Shown here: positions 25,451-34,906 of the stretch, piece after piece | Position numbering within the stretch: the stretch's first letter is position 1 | How the letters are laid out: the number at the start of each line of letters is the position of its first letter | NCBI GenBank assembly: GCA_025928645.1 | Contig: JAICJD010000009.1 | Location: 1 to 42,336, forward strand | Length of the DNA: 42,336 nucleotides | Direction: 5' to 3' | DNA from: Gemmatimonadales bacterium | GTDB taxonomy: Bacteria > Gemmatimonadota > Gemmatimonadetes > Gemmatimonadales > GWC2-71-9 | Program-made: the position numbers and the translations under genes | The notes under the pieces: generated by a model | What the model saw: the letters and a program-made list of their open reading frames with translations, nothing else | Databases searched by the model: none | Told to the model about the DNA's origin: nothing

Positions 25451-26727
25451 CCCGCCGCAGGTTCGCCACCACCGCGCTCACCGGCCTGGCCGGCGCCGCC
25501 GTCCTCGGCGCCGGGGGCGTCCCGTCCGCCGAGGGCGACGATCCGTGCGACTTCCCGGCGCCGGTGCGCAACCTGACGCCGATGACCGACGGGGTCGCGC
25601 CGATCGCGGACGACGAGCGGCGCGCGCGCCTCGCCAAGGCGCAGCGGCTCATCCAGGAGCAGAAGCTCGGCGCGATCGTGATCGAGCCGGGGACGAGCCT
25701 GGTCTACTACACTGGCGTGCGCTGGCATCCCTCGGAGCGCACCTTCGCGCTGGCCATTCCGGCCCGGGGCGAGGTCGGCTGGGTGTGCCCCGCGTTCGAG
25801 GAAGCCCGCGCCCGCGAGCTGATCCACTTCGGCACCGACGTCCGCGTGTGGCAGGAGGACGAGAGCCCGTTCCGCGTGCTCGCGGGCCTGCTGCGCGACC
25901 GCGGCGCGGCCGGCGGCCCGATCGGCGTGGAGGAGGAGGTCCGGTTCTTCATCGTGGACGGGCTCCGCCACGAGCTGCCCGCGGCCGAGCTCGCGAGCGC
26001 GACGCCGGTCACGGCAGGGTGCCGGATGTACAAGTCGCCGGCCGAGCTGGCCCTGATGCAGCGGGTGAGCGACATGACGATCGCGGCGTTCAAGGCGACG
26101 TTCGCCACCCTGCACGAGGGCATGACGCAGTACGACCTCATGGACACCATGCTGGCCGCGCTCGGGCGCGTGGGCGGCGACGACCCGTGGGCGCTGGTGG
26201 GCCTGGGCAAGTCGTCGGCCTTTCCCCACGGCAGCGTGCAGCCGCAGAAGCTGACGCGGGGCGACATCGTGCTGCTCGATGCCGGATGCGCGCTCCACGG
26301 CTACCAGTCCGACATCACCCGCACCACGGTGTTCGGCACGCCCACCAAGCGGCAGGCGGACGTCTGGGCACTCGAGCGGCGGGCGCAGGACGCGGCGTTC
26401 GCGGCGGCCCGGATCGGGGCGCGGTGCGAGGACGTGGACGCGGCGGCGCGAAAGGTGATCACCGACGCGGGCTTCGGTCCCGGCTACCGGGTGCCCGGGC
26501 TGCCGCACCGCACCGGGCACGGCATCGGGATGGACGGGCACGAGCGGCCGTACATCGTACGGGGGAACGAGCGGCGGATCGCGCCGGGCATGTGCTTCAG
26601 CGACGAGCCGACGATCGCGATCTACGGGGAGTTCGGGATCCGGCTCGAGGACTGCATCTACGTGAGCGACGACGGGCCGCGGTTCTTCAGCCGGCAGAGC
26701 GCGGCGATCGACCAGCCGTTCGCGTAG
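25441..26727 (+). CDS. M24 family Xaa-Pro peptidase with Tat-type signal
   Basis: TRRRFATTALTGLAGAAVL; DAGCALHGYQSDITRTTVFG, HRTGHGIGMDGHE, DEPTIAIYGEFGIRLED. Confidence 0.92.
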   Translation: MHLTRRRFATTALTGLAGAAVLGAGGVPSAEGDDPCDFPAPVRNLTPMTDGVAPIADDERRARLAKAQRLIQEQKLGAIVIEPGTSLVYYTGVRWHPSERTFALAIPARGEVGWVCPAFEEARARELIHFGTDVRVWQEDESPFRVLAGLLRDRGAAGGPIGVEEEVRFFIVDGLRHELPAAELASATPVTAGCRMYKSPAELALMQRVSDMTIAAFKATFATLHEGMTQYDLMDTMLAALGRVGGDDPWALVGLGKSSAFPHGSVQPQKLTRGDIVLLDAGCALHGYQSDITRTTVFGTPTKRQADVWALERRAQDAAFAAARIGARCEDVDAAARKVITDAGFGPGYRVPGLPHRTGHGIGMDGHERPYIVRGNERRIAPGMCFSDEPTIAIYGEFGIRLEDCIYVSDDGPRFFSRQSAAIDQPFA

Positions 26728-26926
26728 CGCGGTCACGGCGCTCCGTGCCGCGTCGGCCACTCTGCGACATTCGTGGCGCTGCGAGCGTCGTCGGTCGGCC
26801 TGCACCGGTACGCTGTGGTTTCCACGCTACCCTGCTCACCCGATTGTGCCACCGCCTGCGGCAGGAGCGTCCCTAACGCAGCCGGACCGATCATCTTCCG
26901 CTTTTCCACGTGCCAACTGGAAGCCC

Positions 26927-27880
26927 ATGTCTACGAACTTCCACCGCTATTGTCGCGCTCGCTTCGGCGGCATTCTGGTCGCACTCCTGTCGGGCGCCGT
27001 CGCGTGCGGCGGTCACGCGCCGAGCTCGGGCGCGCCTCGGGGAGCTTCCGCACCCGCTGACGCCGCCGCCGAGCTGCTCGCGGCCGACCGCTCGTTCGCC
27101 GCGGCTGCGGAGCGCGCGGATCCGGTTGACGGGCTCGCGCCCATGTTTTCAGATCGAGCGGTGATGCCAGTGCGCGGCGGGTTCGCGGTGGGACGCGACA
27201 GTGTGGTGGCCGCGCTCCGCGCCGACACGGCGCTCAGGGGCGGGCGCCTAACGTGGACGCCGGTGCGGGTCGGGATAAGCGGCGACGGGAGGCAGGGGTT
27301 CACCCTGGGGTACGCCACGGTCCGGCGCCCCGGCGGCGACGTCGTGCCGCAGAAGTACCTGACGTACTGGCTGCGGGAATCGGACGGTTGGCACGCCGCG
27401 GTCTACCGGCGGGGACGCGCGTCGGGCGCGGCGCCGCTCGAGCTGCTTCGGCCTCTTCTTCCTGGCGCCGCGGTCGCCCCGTCCGACGACTCCGCTCGCA
27501 TCGCCGCGTACCCCCAGAGCCTCGACTCCGCCGAGCGAGCGTTCTCGGCCGACGCGCAGCAGATCGGGCTTCGGGCGGCGTTCGTGCGCTACGGCAGCCC
27601 GGACGCGATGAACATGGGCGGAGGCGGGCACGCGTCGTTCGTGTCGGGGCCCGACTCGATCGGCGCGGTGGTCGCCGAAGGCGAGCCGCCGACCGGCAGC
27701 TCGGTCTCGTGGGCGCCGGACCGCGGCGTCATCGTCGCCTCGAGCGGCGACCTCGGCGTCACCATCGGCACCATCGTCGTGAACGAGCCCGACTCCGCGG
27801 GCAACCGCGCGTCGTTTCCCTTCTTTACCGTCTGGCGCCGCTCGGGTCCGGGTCAGCCCTGGCGCTACGTCGCCGAATAG
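26927..27880 (+). CDS. Lipoprotein with DUF4440/NTF2-like domain(s)
   Basis: Lipobox-like GAVACGG; AAELLAADRSFAAAAERADPVDGLAPMFSDRAVMPVRGGFAVGRDSV...; second related region in the C-terminal half. Confidence 0.75.
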   Translation: MSTNFHRYCRARFGGILVALLSGAVACGGHAPSSGAPRGASAPADAAAELLAADRSFAAAAERADPVDGLAPMFSDRAVMPVRGGFAVGRDSVVAALRADTALRGGRLTWTPVRVGISGDGRQGFTLGYATVRRPGGDVVPQKYLTYWLRESDGWHAAVYRRGRASGAAPLELLRPLLPGAAVAPSDDSARIAAYPQSLDSAERAFSADAQQIGLRAAFVRYGSPDAMNMGGGGHASFVSGPDSIGAVVAEGEPPTGSSVSWAPDRGVIVASSGDLGVTIGTIVVNEPDSAGNRASFPFFTVWRRSGPGQPWRYVAE

Positions 27881-27889
27881 AGCGCCGTA

Positions 27890-28936
27890 TCAGGGCTTGA
27901 ACTTCTCCGCCCCCGGAGCCGGCCTCCATGGATGGCCGGGCTCGAAGTAGCGCCAGAGCAGCGCCGACACCCGGCGCAGCAGTAGGTAGCCCTCGTTGCC
28001 CGGCGCGCCCGTCGTGTCTTCCTGTTCCTTGGTGATGAGGCAGAAGACGTAGTCGCCGGACGGCGCGTTGGCCAGCACCACCTCGGAGCGCGACTGGTCC
28101 ACCGCGCCCTGCTTCGACGCCGCCTGGACCGTGGGCGGGATCTGCGAGAGCGCCTCGCCGGTCCAGAAGCTCCGGGTCATCGTGCGGTACATCTCCTGGC
28201 TCGCCGCCGCGCTCACCACCCTGCCCTTCCGGATCTCCGTCACCAGCCGCGCCATCTCGCGCGGCGTCGTCTGTCCCCAGCCCCAGCGGTCGTAGGCGGC
28301 CTCGCGGCCGGGCGTGCGGGCGTTGACGCGGGTGACGGCGAACCCGTGGCGCTCGAGCCACGCGTTGACGGCGGTACCGGTGCCGGCGAGTCGCTGGAGA
28401 TAGAGCGACGCCGAGTTGTCGCTGAAGCTGAGGCTCAGCGTGAGCAGCCGGCTCACGGTGAGGCGCGCGGTGTCGCTCAGCCCCGCCGAAATGTCGTCCT
28501 CGGGGTACTTCGCCAGCTCGCGCGGCAGCGGCGCGGTATCGGTGAACGCGAACTCGCCGCGTGACATCGCGTCGAACACGCCGACCATGATCGGCACCTT
28601 GATCATGCTGGCGGTGGGGAAGGTATCGTCGGCGGCGACGGCCGCGGAGGCGCCGGTGCGGAGGTGCTCGACGTAGATGCCGACGCCGCCGTGGAAGCCG
28701 TGGACCGCGGCCTCGATCTCGCGCTGCAGACGCGGGTCGGGATGGGGACGGGTCTCGGGAGCAGTGGGAGACGCGGCGCCGTGAGCGCAGCCGGCCAGGA
28801 GCAGGAGGGCGAGGGCGGTGGCGCTGGTACGAATTTCATCCCGAGCGAAGCGAGGGACCTTGGCCGCCGTTCCGGAACCTTGCCGCGGTCCGGGATGTCC
28901 CACCAAGATCCCACGCTTCGCTCGGGATGACATCAT
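27890..28936 (-). CDS. Class A beta-lactamase-like serine hydrolase, lipoprotein
   Basis: TASMIKVPI (SxxK), SFSDNSA (SDN), KQGAVD (KTG-like); LLLLAGC lipobox; start region lies in a palindromic repeat. Confidence 0.85.
   Translation of the reverse strand: MMSSRAKRGILVGHPGPRQGSGTAAKVPRFARDEIRTSATALALLLLAGCAHGAASPTAPETRPHPDPRLQREIEAAVHGFHGGVGIYVEHLRTGASAAVAADDTFPTASMIKVPIMVGVFDAMSRGEFAFTDTAPLPRELAKYPEDDISAGLSDTARLTVSRLLTLSLSFSDNSASLYLQRLAGTGTAVNAWLERHGFAVTRVNARTPGREAAYDRWGWGQTTPREMARLVTEIRKGRVVSAAASQEMYRTMTRSFWTGEALSQIPPTVQAASKQGAVDQSRSEVVLANAPSGDYVFCLITKEQEDTTGAPGNEGYLLLRRVSALLWRYFEPGHPWRPAPGAEKFKP
28836..28930. repeat. Palindromic dispersed repeat with TCATCCCGAGCGAAGCG(A/T)GGGA(C/T)CTTGG arms
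   Basis: Arms 28836-28863 and 28903-28930 match as inverted repeats at 26 of 28 positions. Confidence 0.92.
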
Positions 28937-29916
28937 TGGCCGCCGAGCTCGATCTTTCCGAGCCGCCCGGTGCCGCTCAGCGCGAGCCACAGCCGATGGC
29001 GCGTGCTGTCCGTCTCCATGTGACGCACGACGGCGCCAGCGGTCGGGATCTTGACCGTCTCCATTTTCTCCGTGCGCGGGTCGAAGGCGACCATGGTGCC
29101 CGTCCGCGACTCGCAATACCAGATCCTTCCATCGGTGCCGATAGCGATGCCGTACGGGCCCGCGTTCGACGAGGGCGACACCCACTCGCGCACCTTGCCG
29201 GTGGCCGGGTCGAGCGCGCCGAGATAGCCGCGGCCGTAGTCGGTGTACCAGACGGTGCCGTTGTTGCCGACCTGCAGCCGGCGCGGCCGCGCCTCCTCGG
29301 CGGGGAGCACGAACTCCTTCATCTTCCCCGTCGCCGGATCCACCCGGCCAAGCTTGTTGGTGCCGAGCATCGCGATCCAGATGGCGCCGTCTTTCGCCGG
29401 GACGATGCCGTAGGGCACCGCGTTCGGCGTCGGCGTGGCATAGACGGTCGCCTTGCCGGTGGCCGGGTCGAGGCTTCCGTACGTGCTGTTGTTGGCGTCG
29501 GTGAACCAGACACGGCCGGCGTGATAGATGGGCGTGTGCGGGTTCCGCGCATTGCCGGGCAGCGGGAACTCGTCGATGTGCCCGGTCGCGGGATCGACTC
29601 TGCCGAGCCGCCCGGCCGCCTGCCCGGTGTACCAGACGTGGCCGTCGGGCGCGACGGTGAGCCCGTGCGGCCCCGAGCGCGGCGTCGGCGTCGGATAGTC
29701 GACCACCTTCCCGCTGGCCGGATCGAGGTGGCCGATGTAGCTGTTGCTCTGGTCGGTGAACCAGACGCTCCCGTCCTTTGCGACGGCCGGATCGTGGGGG
29801 AAGTTGTCCGGGCGCGGCAACGGGTACTCGACGATCTTCGGGGGCGCGGGGCGGGCGGGCGGAGCGGCCGCGCCGGCGATCGCCGCGAGGGCGAGCACGA
29901 TCAGTGAACGGCGCAT
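28933..29916 (-). CDS. Virginiamycin B lyase-like (Vgb) beta-propeller, secreted
   Basis: Repeated GSVWFTDQSNSYIGHLDPASGKVVDYPTPTP / GHVWYTGQAAGRLGRVDPATGHIDEFPLP motifs; signal peptide. Confidence 0.9.
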   Translation of the reverse strand: MRRSLIVLALAAIAGAAAPPARPAPPKIVEYPLPRPDNFPHDPAVAKDGSVWFTDQSNSYIGHLDPASGKVVDYPTPTPRSGPHGLTVAPDGHVWYTGQAAGRLGRVDPATGHIDEFPLPGNARNPHTPIYHAGRVWFTDANNSTYGSLDPATGKATVYATPTPNAVPYGIVPAKDGAIWIAMLGTNKLGRVDPATGKMKEFVLPAEEARPRRLQVGNNGTVWYTDYGRGYLGALDPATGKVREWVSPSSNAGPYGIAIGTDGRIWYCESRTGTMVAFDPRTEKMETVKIPTAGAVVRHMETDSTRHRLWLALSGTGRLGKIELGGQ

Positions 29917-30017
29917 GGGTCGGATCCTCGGCGAGTGGGGGTCGCTATCTGGCCGGCGCGCGGCGCAGGCCGGCGCTCACACCAACGACGGACGCGCTCG
30001 GCCTCGGGTTTCCCCGC

Positions 30018-31112
30018 TCACCAACCCTCGGCGATCGCCCCGACGAGCTGGGCCAGCGCCGCGACGTCGCGAAGATCCACCAGCTCCGCGGGCGAGTGCG
30101 AGTAGCGGAGCGGCCAGCCGATCGCCACGTCGGGCACGCCCCAGTCGCCGAAGGCGGAGCCGTCGTTGCCGCCATTGGTGGCGCCGAGCTGAAGCGGGAT
30201 GCGGCGGGCGCGGGCGAACCGCACCAGGGAGTCCACGTAGGCCGGTGGCGTCACGGCGCTGTTGTCCACCGCCCGGCTCACCGGCCCGCGACCGACCGGC
30301 GCCACGGCGAAGTTCCGGCGCTCGAGCGGTGAATCGGCGGAGACGAAGGTGTCGATCGCGTGCACCCGCGCCGGGCGGGTGCCGAGCGCCATGGCCGCGG
30401 CTTCGGCGCCCTCGAGGCCGATCTCCTCGCGCACGCTCCAGATGAAGATCACCGTGTGTCGGAGTCTGGCGGGATCGAGCCGCCGGGCCGCGAGGACGAG
30501 CGCGGTTGACCCGACGCGGTCGTCGAACGAGCGCGCCGTGGCACGGCTGCCGAGCAGCCGCACGTAGCGCTTGGGGCTCGTCACCGTGGCGCCGGCCCGG
30601 ACGCCGAGCGCCTCGGTTGCGGCGCGGTCGGCAGCGCCCACGTCCACCCGGACCACCGCCGGCGTGCCCGGGGCCGGCGGCGCCGCCGCCGTAACGCGAG
30701 GCAAGAAGACGCCGGGCACGGTGCGCGCCCCGGTGTGCACCAGGGCCGGCTGACCTTGCCAGAGGGAGGGGAAGAATCCGCCCTGCGCGACGGCGTCGAG
30801 CGTGCCGTCGTCGCGCACCGCGGTCACTCGAAATCCGATCTCGTCCATGTGCGCGACGAAGACCACGGTGGGCTCGCCGCGGCCCATCGTGAGCCAGAGG
30901 TTGCCGGCCGTATCGGTCTCGGTGCGCGCCCAATCCGGCAGGAGCCGCTGGACCGTCTCGCGCACCGGCCCCTCCATGCCGCTCACGCCGTAGCGCTCGA
31001 CCAGCGGGCCGAGCACGGAGTCCACCGCGGCGAGCGATGGCGGGCCCTGCGCCGCCACCGAGGCCGGCGCCCAGCAGAGGATCAGCAGGAGCAGGGCGCG
31101 CGCCGGCTTCAT
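30018..31112 (-). CDS. M42-family metallo-aminopeptidase, secreted
   Basis: VAHMDEIGFRV, SFDDRVGS, REEIGLEGAEAAA, HAIDTFVSADSP, RYSHSPAELVD. Confidence 0.88.
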   Translation of the reverse strand: MKPARALLLLILCWAPASVAAQGPPSLAAVDSVLGPLVERYGVSGMEGPVRETVQRLLPDWARTETDTAGNLWLTMGRGEPTVVFVAHMDEIGFRVTAVRDDGTLDAVAQGGFFPSLWQGQPALVHTGARTVPGVFLPRVTAAAPPAPGTPAVVRVDVGAADRAATEALGVRAGATVTSPKRYVRLLGSRATARSFDDRVGSTALVLAARRLDPARLRHTVIFIWSVREEIGLEGAEAAAMALGTRPARVHAIDTFVSADSPLERRNFAVAPVGRGPVSRAVDNSAVTPPAYVDSLVRFARARRIPLQLGATNGGNDGSAFGDWGVPDVAIGWPLRYSHSPAELVDLRDVAALAQLVGAIAEGW

Positions 31113-32077
31113 CGGGCGCCTCGGATCCAGCGCACGAGCGCCTCGCGCAGCGAGTCCGCGCCGGTGAACGACGTGGTTTCGACCGGCGTGCCCGCGTAGC
31201 GAGCCCCGAGCGTCCATCGCGTGACCGAGCCGAGCGCGGGAATCCGCATCCCGAGGCTGTCCGGGGTTCGCGCGACCGCGCCCGGTGCGCCTTCGCCGCC
31301 GTCGACCAGCACCGTCCCGGCGAAGGGCCCACGGGTGTTCGCGAGCGTCGTGAGCCCGCGGGCTTCCAGCTCCTGCTCGACCACGAATGCGACCACGACA
31401 CTCTCGCCGCGCGGGACCATGCCCTGCTCCGCCACGGCGCGCCGCGCGGCCAGCACGAGCGAGGCGCACGCCGTGCGCCGGCCCGCGACCGGCGCGGCCA
31501 CGAGATCCGCGCCGTAGCGCTGCGGCCGCTTGGCGATGGCGAGCGGATCGGTGACCGCCACACCGGCGGCAGCCACCTCGGCGGCCGACGCGGCGCCGAT
31601 GTCCACGTACCCGCTGTCCACCGTGAAGGCATCCTGTCCCGCGAGCCCGCGGCCGCGGGTGAGATGGACCGAACGCACCGCTACGACGCCGGGGATCGTC
31701 CGTGAGCGAGCAAACACCGTCACCCGCTGCCCTTGCACCTGGGCATCGCTGCCGGGCGGCACGCGGCCGGGCGCCCGGCGAAGCGTGAGCCAGCCGTCGT
31801 CACGCACGCTCCCGACCACGAACCCGGGCTCGCTCACCGGGCACGCCACCAGCCGGCGGCGCGCTCCGGCTCCCAGGACGAGCACCGTATTGCCGGCGCG
31901 GTCGCGCGCGGCGCCGGGGATCAGGGCTCGGAGCGAGTCCAGCATCGGCTGCTCGAAGCCCGTCACCGCGGTCATTCCCGCGAGCCGGACCGCCAGCTCG
32001 GACAGGCCCTGCTCGGCCTGCTGGGACGATGCGGCGCGACTACCGAGGACCGTGAACAGCAAGGCGAGCGCGGCCAC
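31109..32077 (-). CDS. M42-like paralogue lacking metal ligands (putative pseudoenzyme), secreted
   Basis: Collinear with the downstream M42 protein (SVRDDGWL, SLVLAARRAV, VEQELEARGL) but ligand motifs substituted; ATGA overlap. Confidence 0.75.
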   Translation of the reverse strand: MAALALLFTVLGSRAASSQQAEQGLSELAVRLAGMTAVTGFEQPMLDSLRALIPGAARDRAGNTVLVLGAGARRRLVACPVSEPGFVVGSVRDDGWLTLRRAPGRVPPGSDAQVQGQRVTVFARSRTIPGVVAVRSVHLTRGRGLAGQDAFTVDSGYVDIGAASAAEVAAAGVAVTDPLAIAKRPQRYGADLVAAPVAGRRTACASLVLAARRAVAEQGMVPRGESVVVAFVVEQELEARGLTTLANTRGPFAGTVLVDGGEGAPGAVARTPDSLGMRIPALGSVTRWTLGARYAGTPVETTSFTGADSLREALVRWIRGAR

Positions 32078-32121
32078 GACAGGGACGCGCTCGCCCGTGA
32101 GCGTTCGCGGAACGGGAAGGG

Positions 32122-32451
32122 TCAGTTGAGCTCCCGTGTGTCCGCGGTGACGCCGGTGTCCAGGTCGTGCACGTAGATGGCGGAACCGTTGCCCTCGGCG
32201 GACTCGCGCACGACCTCTCGGAGGAGACCAAGCGCGCCGGTCAACGTGCCGGCGAAGGCGTACTCGATGCTCTGGGGCGCCGGCTCACCGTCCCGGGTCT
32301 CGGGAAGGTAGACGGCGAGGAAGCGATCCATGATGACCGGGTGAAGCTGGCGTTGATTCGGGTGCGGCAGGCCATGGCGGCGTTCGATCTCGGAGAGGAG
32401 GCGTTCGGCGATGAGGAGGCGCTCCTGTTCAAGGGCGATCGAGAGCATCAC
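32122..32451 (-). CDS. Hypothetical 109-aa protein
   Basis: MMLSIALEQERLLIAERLLSEIERRHGLPHPNQRQLHPVIMDRFLAVYLPE...; ORF on the same strand as neighbours. Confidence 0.55.
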   Translation of the reverse strand: MMLSIALEQERLLIAERLLSEIERRHGLPHPNQRQLHPVIMDRFLAVYLPETRDGEPAPQSIEYAFAGTLTGALGLLREVVRESAEGNGSAIYVHDLDTGVTADTRELN

Positions 32452-32623
32452 ATAGGTCCTCAGAGCGACGGGCCGGCCCGGCTGGCGAGGGCCGGCGAGC
32501 GAGGGAGGGGCGGCGCCAGACGCCCGTGGGAATCCGCGCGGATAGCGGTTGGTTACGAATGCGACGCGCCGGGCTCACGCGAAAGAGAAGAAAAGCCGAA
32601 CGAGGATCGAATCACCGTTTCCC

Positions 32624-34906
32624 TCATTGGACGCTCACCCGCACGCTGGCCGAGTCACCCCGGCCGTCCACGGCGCGGATCCGATGGGCGCCAGGCTCGA
32701 GCGCCCAGCGCGAGCCCGCATGCGGCTGGCCATCCACGAACCAGCGAAGGCCCCGCGCCGATGTGCCGCCCGCGGCCCGGAGCGCGACGGTGGCGTACCG
32801 CGCATCCACGCCTGCAGGAACCCGATAGACGTCGCCGTCCAGCGGTGAGAGGATGCGAAAGCGGGCGTCGGTCGCGGTGGTTGCGGCCGTTGCGATGGCC
32901 CGCGGATCGGGATCGGGCGCGACGACGCCCGCGGTCGCTTCCTGCTCCGCCCATTCGGCGTACTCGGCGGGCAGCGCGACGCCGCCGGGCTGGTGCCAGT
33001 CGCAGTCGCGCCCGGGCACGACACCGGGCGCGAACCATTCCACGGCCGAGGGACAGCGTGCTGTGGCGCGAAGGCCGGAGAGCCGGCAGATCCTCACCGG
33101 CACCGCGCCGGCGGCGCCGGGCGTCGGCAGCGCGCCGGGCGAGTGGCGCCGCGCGACCGCGAGCACGGCACGATGCAGGAGCGGCCCCGCACCGCTCACG
33201 CCGCTCACCCCGTCCATCGGCCGGCCGTTGAAGTTCCCGACCCACACCGCGACCGTGAAGCTGCCGGTGGCGCCGACCGCCCAGTTGTCGGTGAAGTGCC
33301 GGCTGGTGCCGGTCTTCACGGCGACAGGGAAAGGAAAGTCGAACGGCGTCTCGATCCCGAACCCCGGGATCCGCGCCACCGGATCCTCCAGCACGTCGAG
33401 CACGAGCGCGGCCGAGCGGGCGCTGACGATGCGTCGGCCGGGCTCGACCGGCTCGTCCGGCGCGGCCGCGCGCCAGCGCCACGGCCGCCAGACGCCACCG
33501 GCCGCGAGGGCGCGGTACCCGTTCGCCAGCTCGAGCAGCGTCACGTCCCCGTTGCCGAGCGACAGGCCGAGACCGTAGTACTCCGCGCTTCGCCGAAGCG
33601 AGGTGAAGCCCGCCTCGTGCAGGACGTGGAGCAAGCTTTCCACGCCGAGCGCGTCGGCCAGGCCCACGGCGGGCAGATTGTAGCTGCTCGCGAGCGCCTC
33701 GCGCGCGCGAACGGGCCCGTGGAAGCGGCGGTCGTAGTTGCGCGGCCGATAGGGACCGGTCGAGGTCTCGTAGACCCGCGCGATGTCGGGCAGGATCGAG
33801 GCGGCCGTATACCCGCGGTCGAAGGCGAGGGCGTAGAGAAACGGTTTGAGCGCGGAGCCCGGCTGCCGGGGCGAGATCACCATGTCCACCTGGCCCGCGG
33901 TGTCCGCCCAGAAATCGGGCGAGCCGACCCATGCGAGCACTTCGCCGGTCGCGTTGTCGAGCACGACGGCCGCGGCCTGGCCGGCGCCCTGCCGCGCCAG
34001 GGTCTCGACCGTGTGGCGGACCTCCGCCTCGAGCGCGAGCTGGAGCGGCAGATCGAGCGAGGTGCGGATGGTGCCGCGTGGGGAGTCCTCCTGCCACTCG
34101 GCGGCGAGCGTCGTGAAGTGCGGAGCGCGGAAGCCGCGCGCCTCTCCGGAAGCGAGCACCGGTTCCGCGCGGGCCCGCCCGGCCTCCCGCGGCGATGCGT
34201 ACCCGTCCGCCACGAGGCGCGCGAGCGCCTCGTAGCGCCTGGTCGCGGCGCGGCCGGGGGACACGAACGCGTTGTCCGCCGAGGGAGCGCGGGCGAGGCC
34301 GGCGAGGAGCGCGGCCTGTCCGAGACTCACGTCGGTCGCGTGGGCGCCGAAGTAGAGCGCGGCGGCGGCCTCGACGCCGACCGCGCCCTGACCCAGCGGC
34401 ACGCGGTTGAGGTACTGCTCGAGAATCGCCTGCTTGGAGAGTCGGCGCTCGAGCCGCATCGCCCACCAGACCTGCTCGGCCTTGCCGAGCCAGGTGCGGC
34501 CGGACGGATGCACGAGGCGGGCGAGCTGCATGGTGACCGTCGAGCCGCCGGCCACGACCCGGCGGGCGCGCAGGTCGGACAGGGCGGCGCGAGCAAGGGC
34601 GCGCAGGTCCACGCCAGGGTGGCGGTAGAAGCGCCGGTCCTCGACCGCGAGGAACGCGGCGAGGAGGTCGGGGTCGATTTCGGCCAGCGGGATCCACCGC
34701 CGCAGCGTGCCGTCGGCGGCGCGGGTGCTTCGGAGCGGAAGGCCGGCACGGTCGAGCAGGACCAGGCCGGGGGCCGGCATGCGCAGGAGGCCCGGCGGAA
34801 GTGGCGCGGAGAGCGCGGTGAACGCGAGGGCGGCGGCCAGGAGGATTAGCGAGGCGGCTGCGCCAACTGCCGCTGCGCTCCCGCCCCCATCGCTTCCCCG
34901 CGGCAT
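32624..34906 (-). CDS. pbpC: Penicillin-binding protein 1C
   Basis: EDRRFYRHPGVD, GGSTVTMQLARL, SALKPFLYALAF, SSYNLPA, KTGTS; C-terminal PBP1C-type domain. Confidence 0.95.
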   Translation of the reverse strand: MPRGSDGGGSAAAVGAAASLILLAAALAFTALSAPLPPGLLRMPAPGLVLLDRAGLPLRSTRAADGTLRRWIPLAEIDPDLLAAFLAVEDRRFYRHPGVDLRALARAALSDLRARRVVAGGSTVTMQLARLVHPSGRTWLGKAEQVWWAMRLERRLSKQAILEQYLNRVPLGQGAVGVEAAAALYFGAHATDVSLGQAALLAGLARAPSADNAFVSPGRAATRRYEALARLVADGYASPREAGRARAEPVLASGEARGFRAPHFTTLAAEWQEDSPRGTIRTSLDLPLQLALEAEVRHTVETLARQGAGQAAAVVLDNATGEVLAWVGSPDFWADTAGQVDMVISPRQPGSALKPFLYALAFDRGYTAASILPDIARVYETSTGPYRPRNYDRRFHGPVRAREALASSYNLPAVGLADALGVESLLHVLHEAGFTSLRRSAEYYGLGLSLGNGDVTLLELANGYRALAAGGVWRPWRWRAAAPDEPVEPGRRIVSARSAALVLDVLEDPVARIPGFGIETPFDFPFPVAVKTGTSRHFTDNWAVGATGSFTVAVWVGNFNGRPMDGVSGVSGAGPLLHRAVLAVARRHSPGALPTPGAAGAVPVRICRLSGLRATARCPSAVEWFAPGVVPGRDCDWHQPGGVALPAEYAEWAEQEATAGVVAPDPDPRAIATAATTATDARFRILSPLDGDVYRVPAGVDARYATVALRAAGGTSARGLRWFVDGQPHAGSRWALEPGAHRIRAVDGRGDSASVRVSVQ

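Noticed and set aside
32655-34849. Large alternative ORFs overlapping pbpC on both strands
   Set aside because: Compositional shadow ORFs; the pbpC frame carries all expected catalytic motifs.
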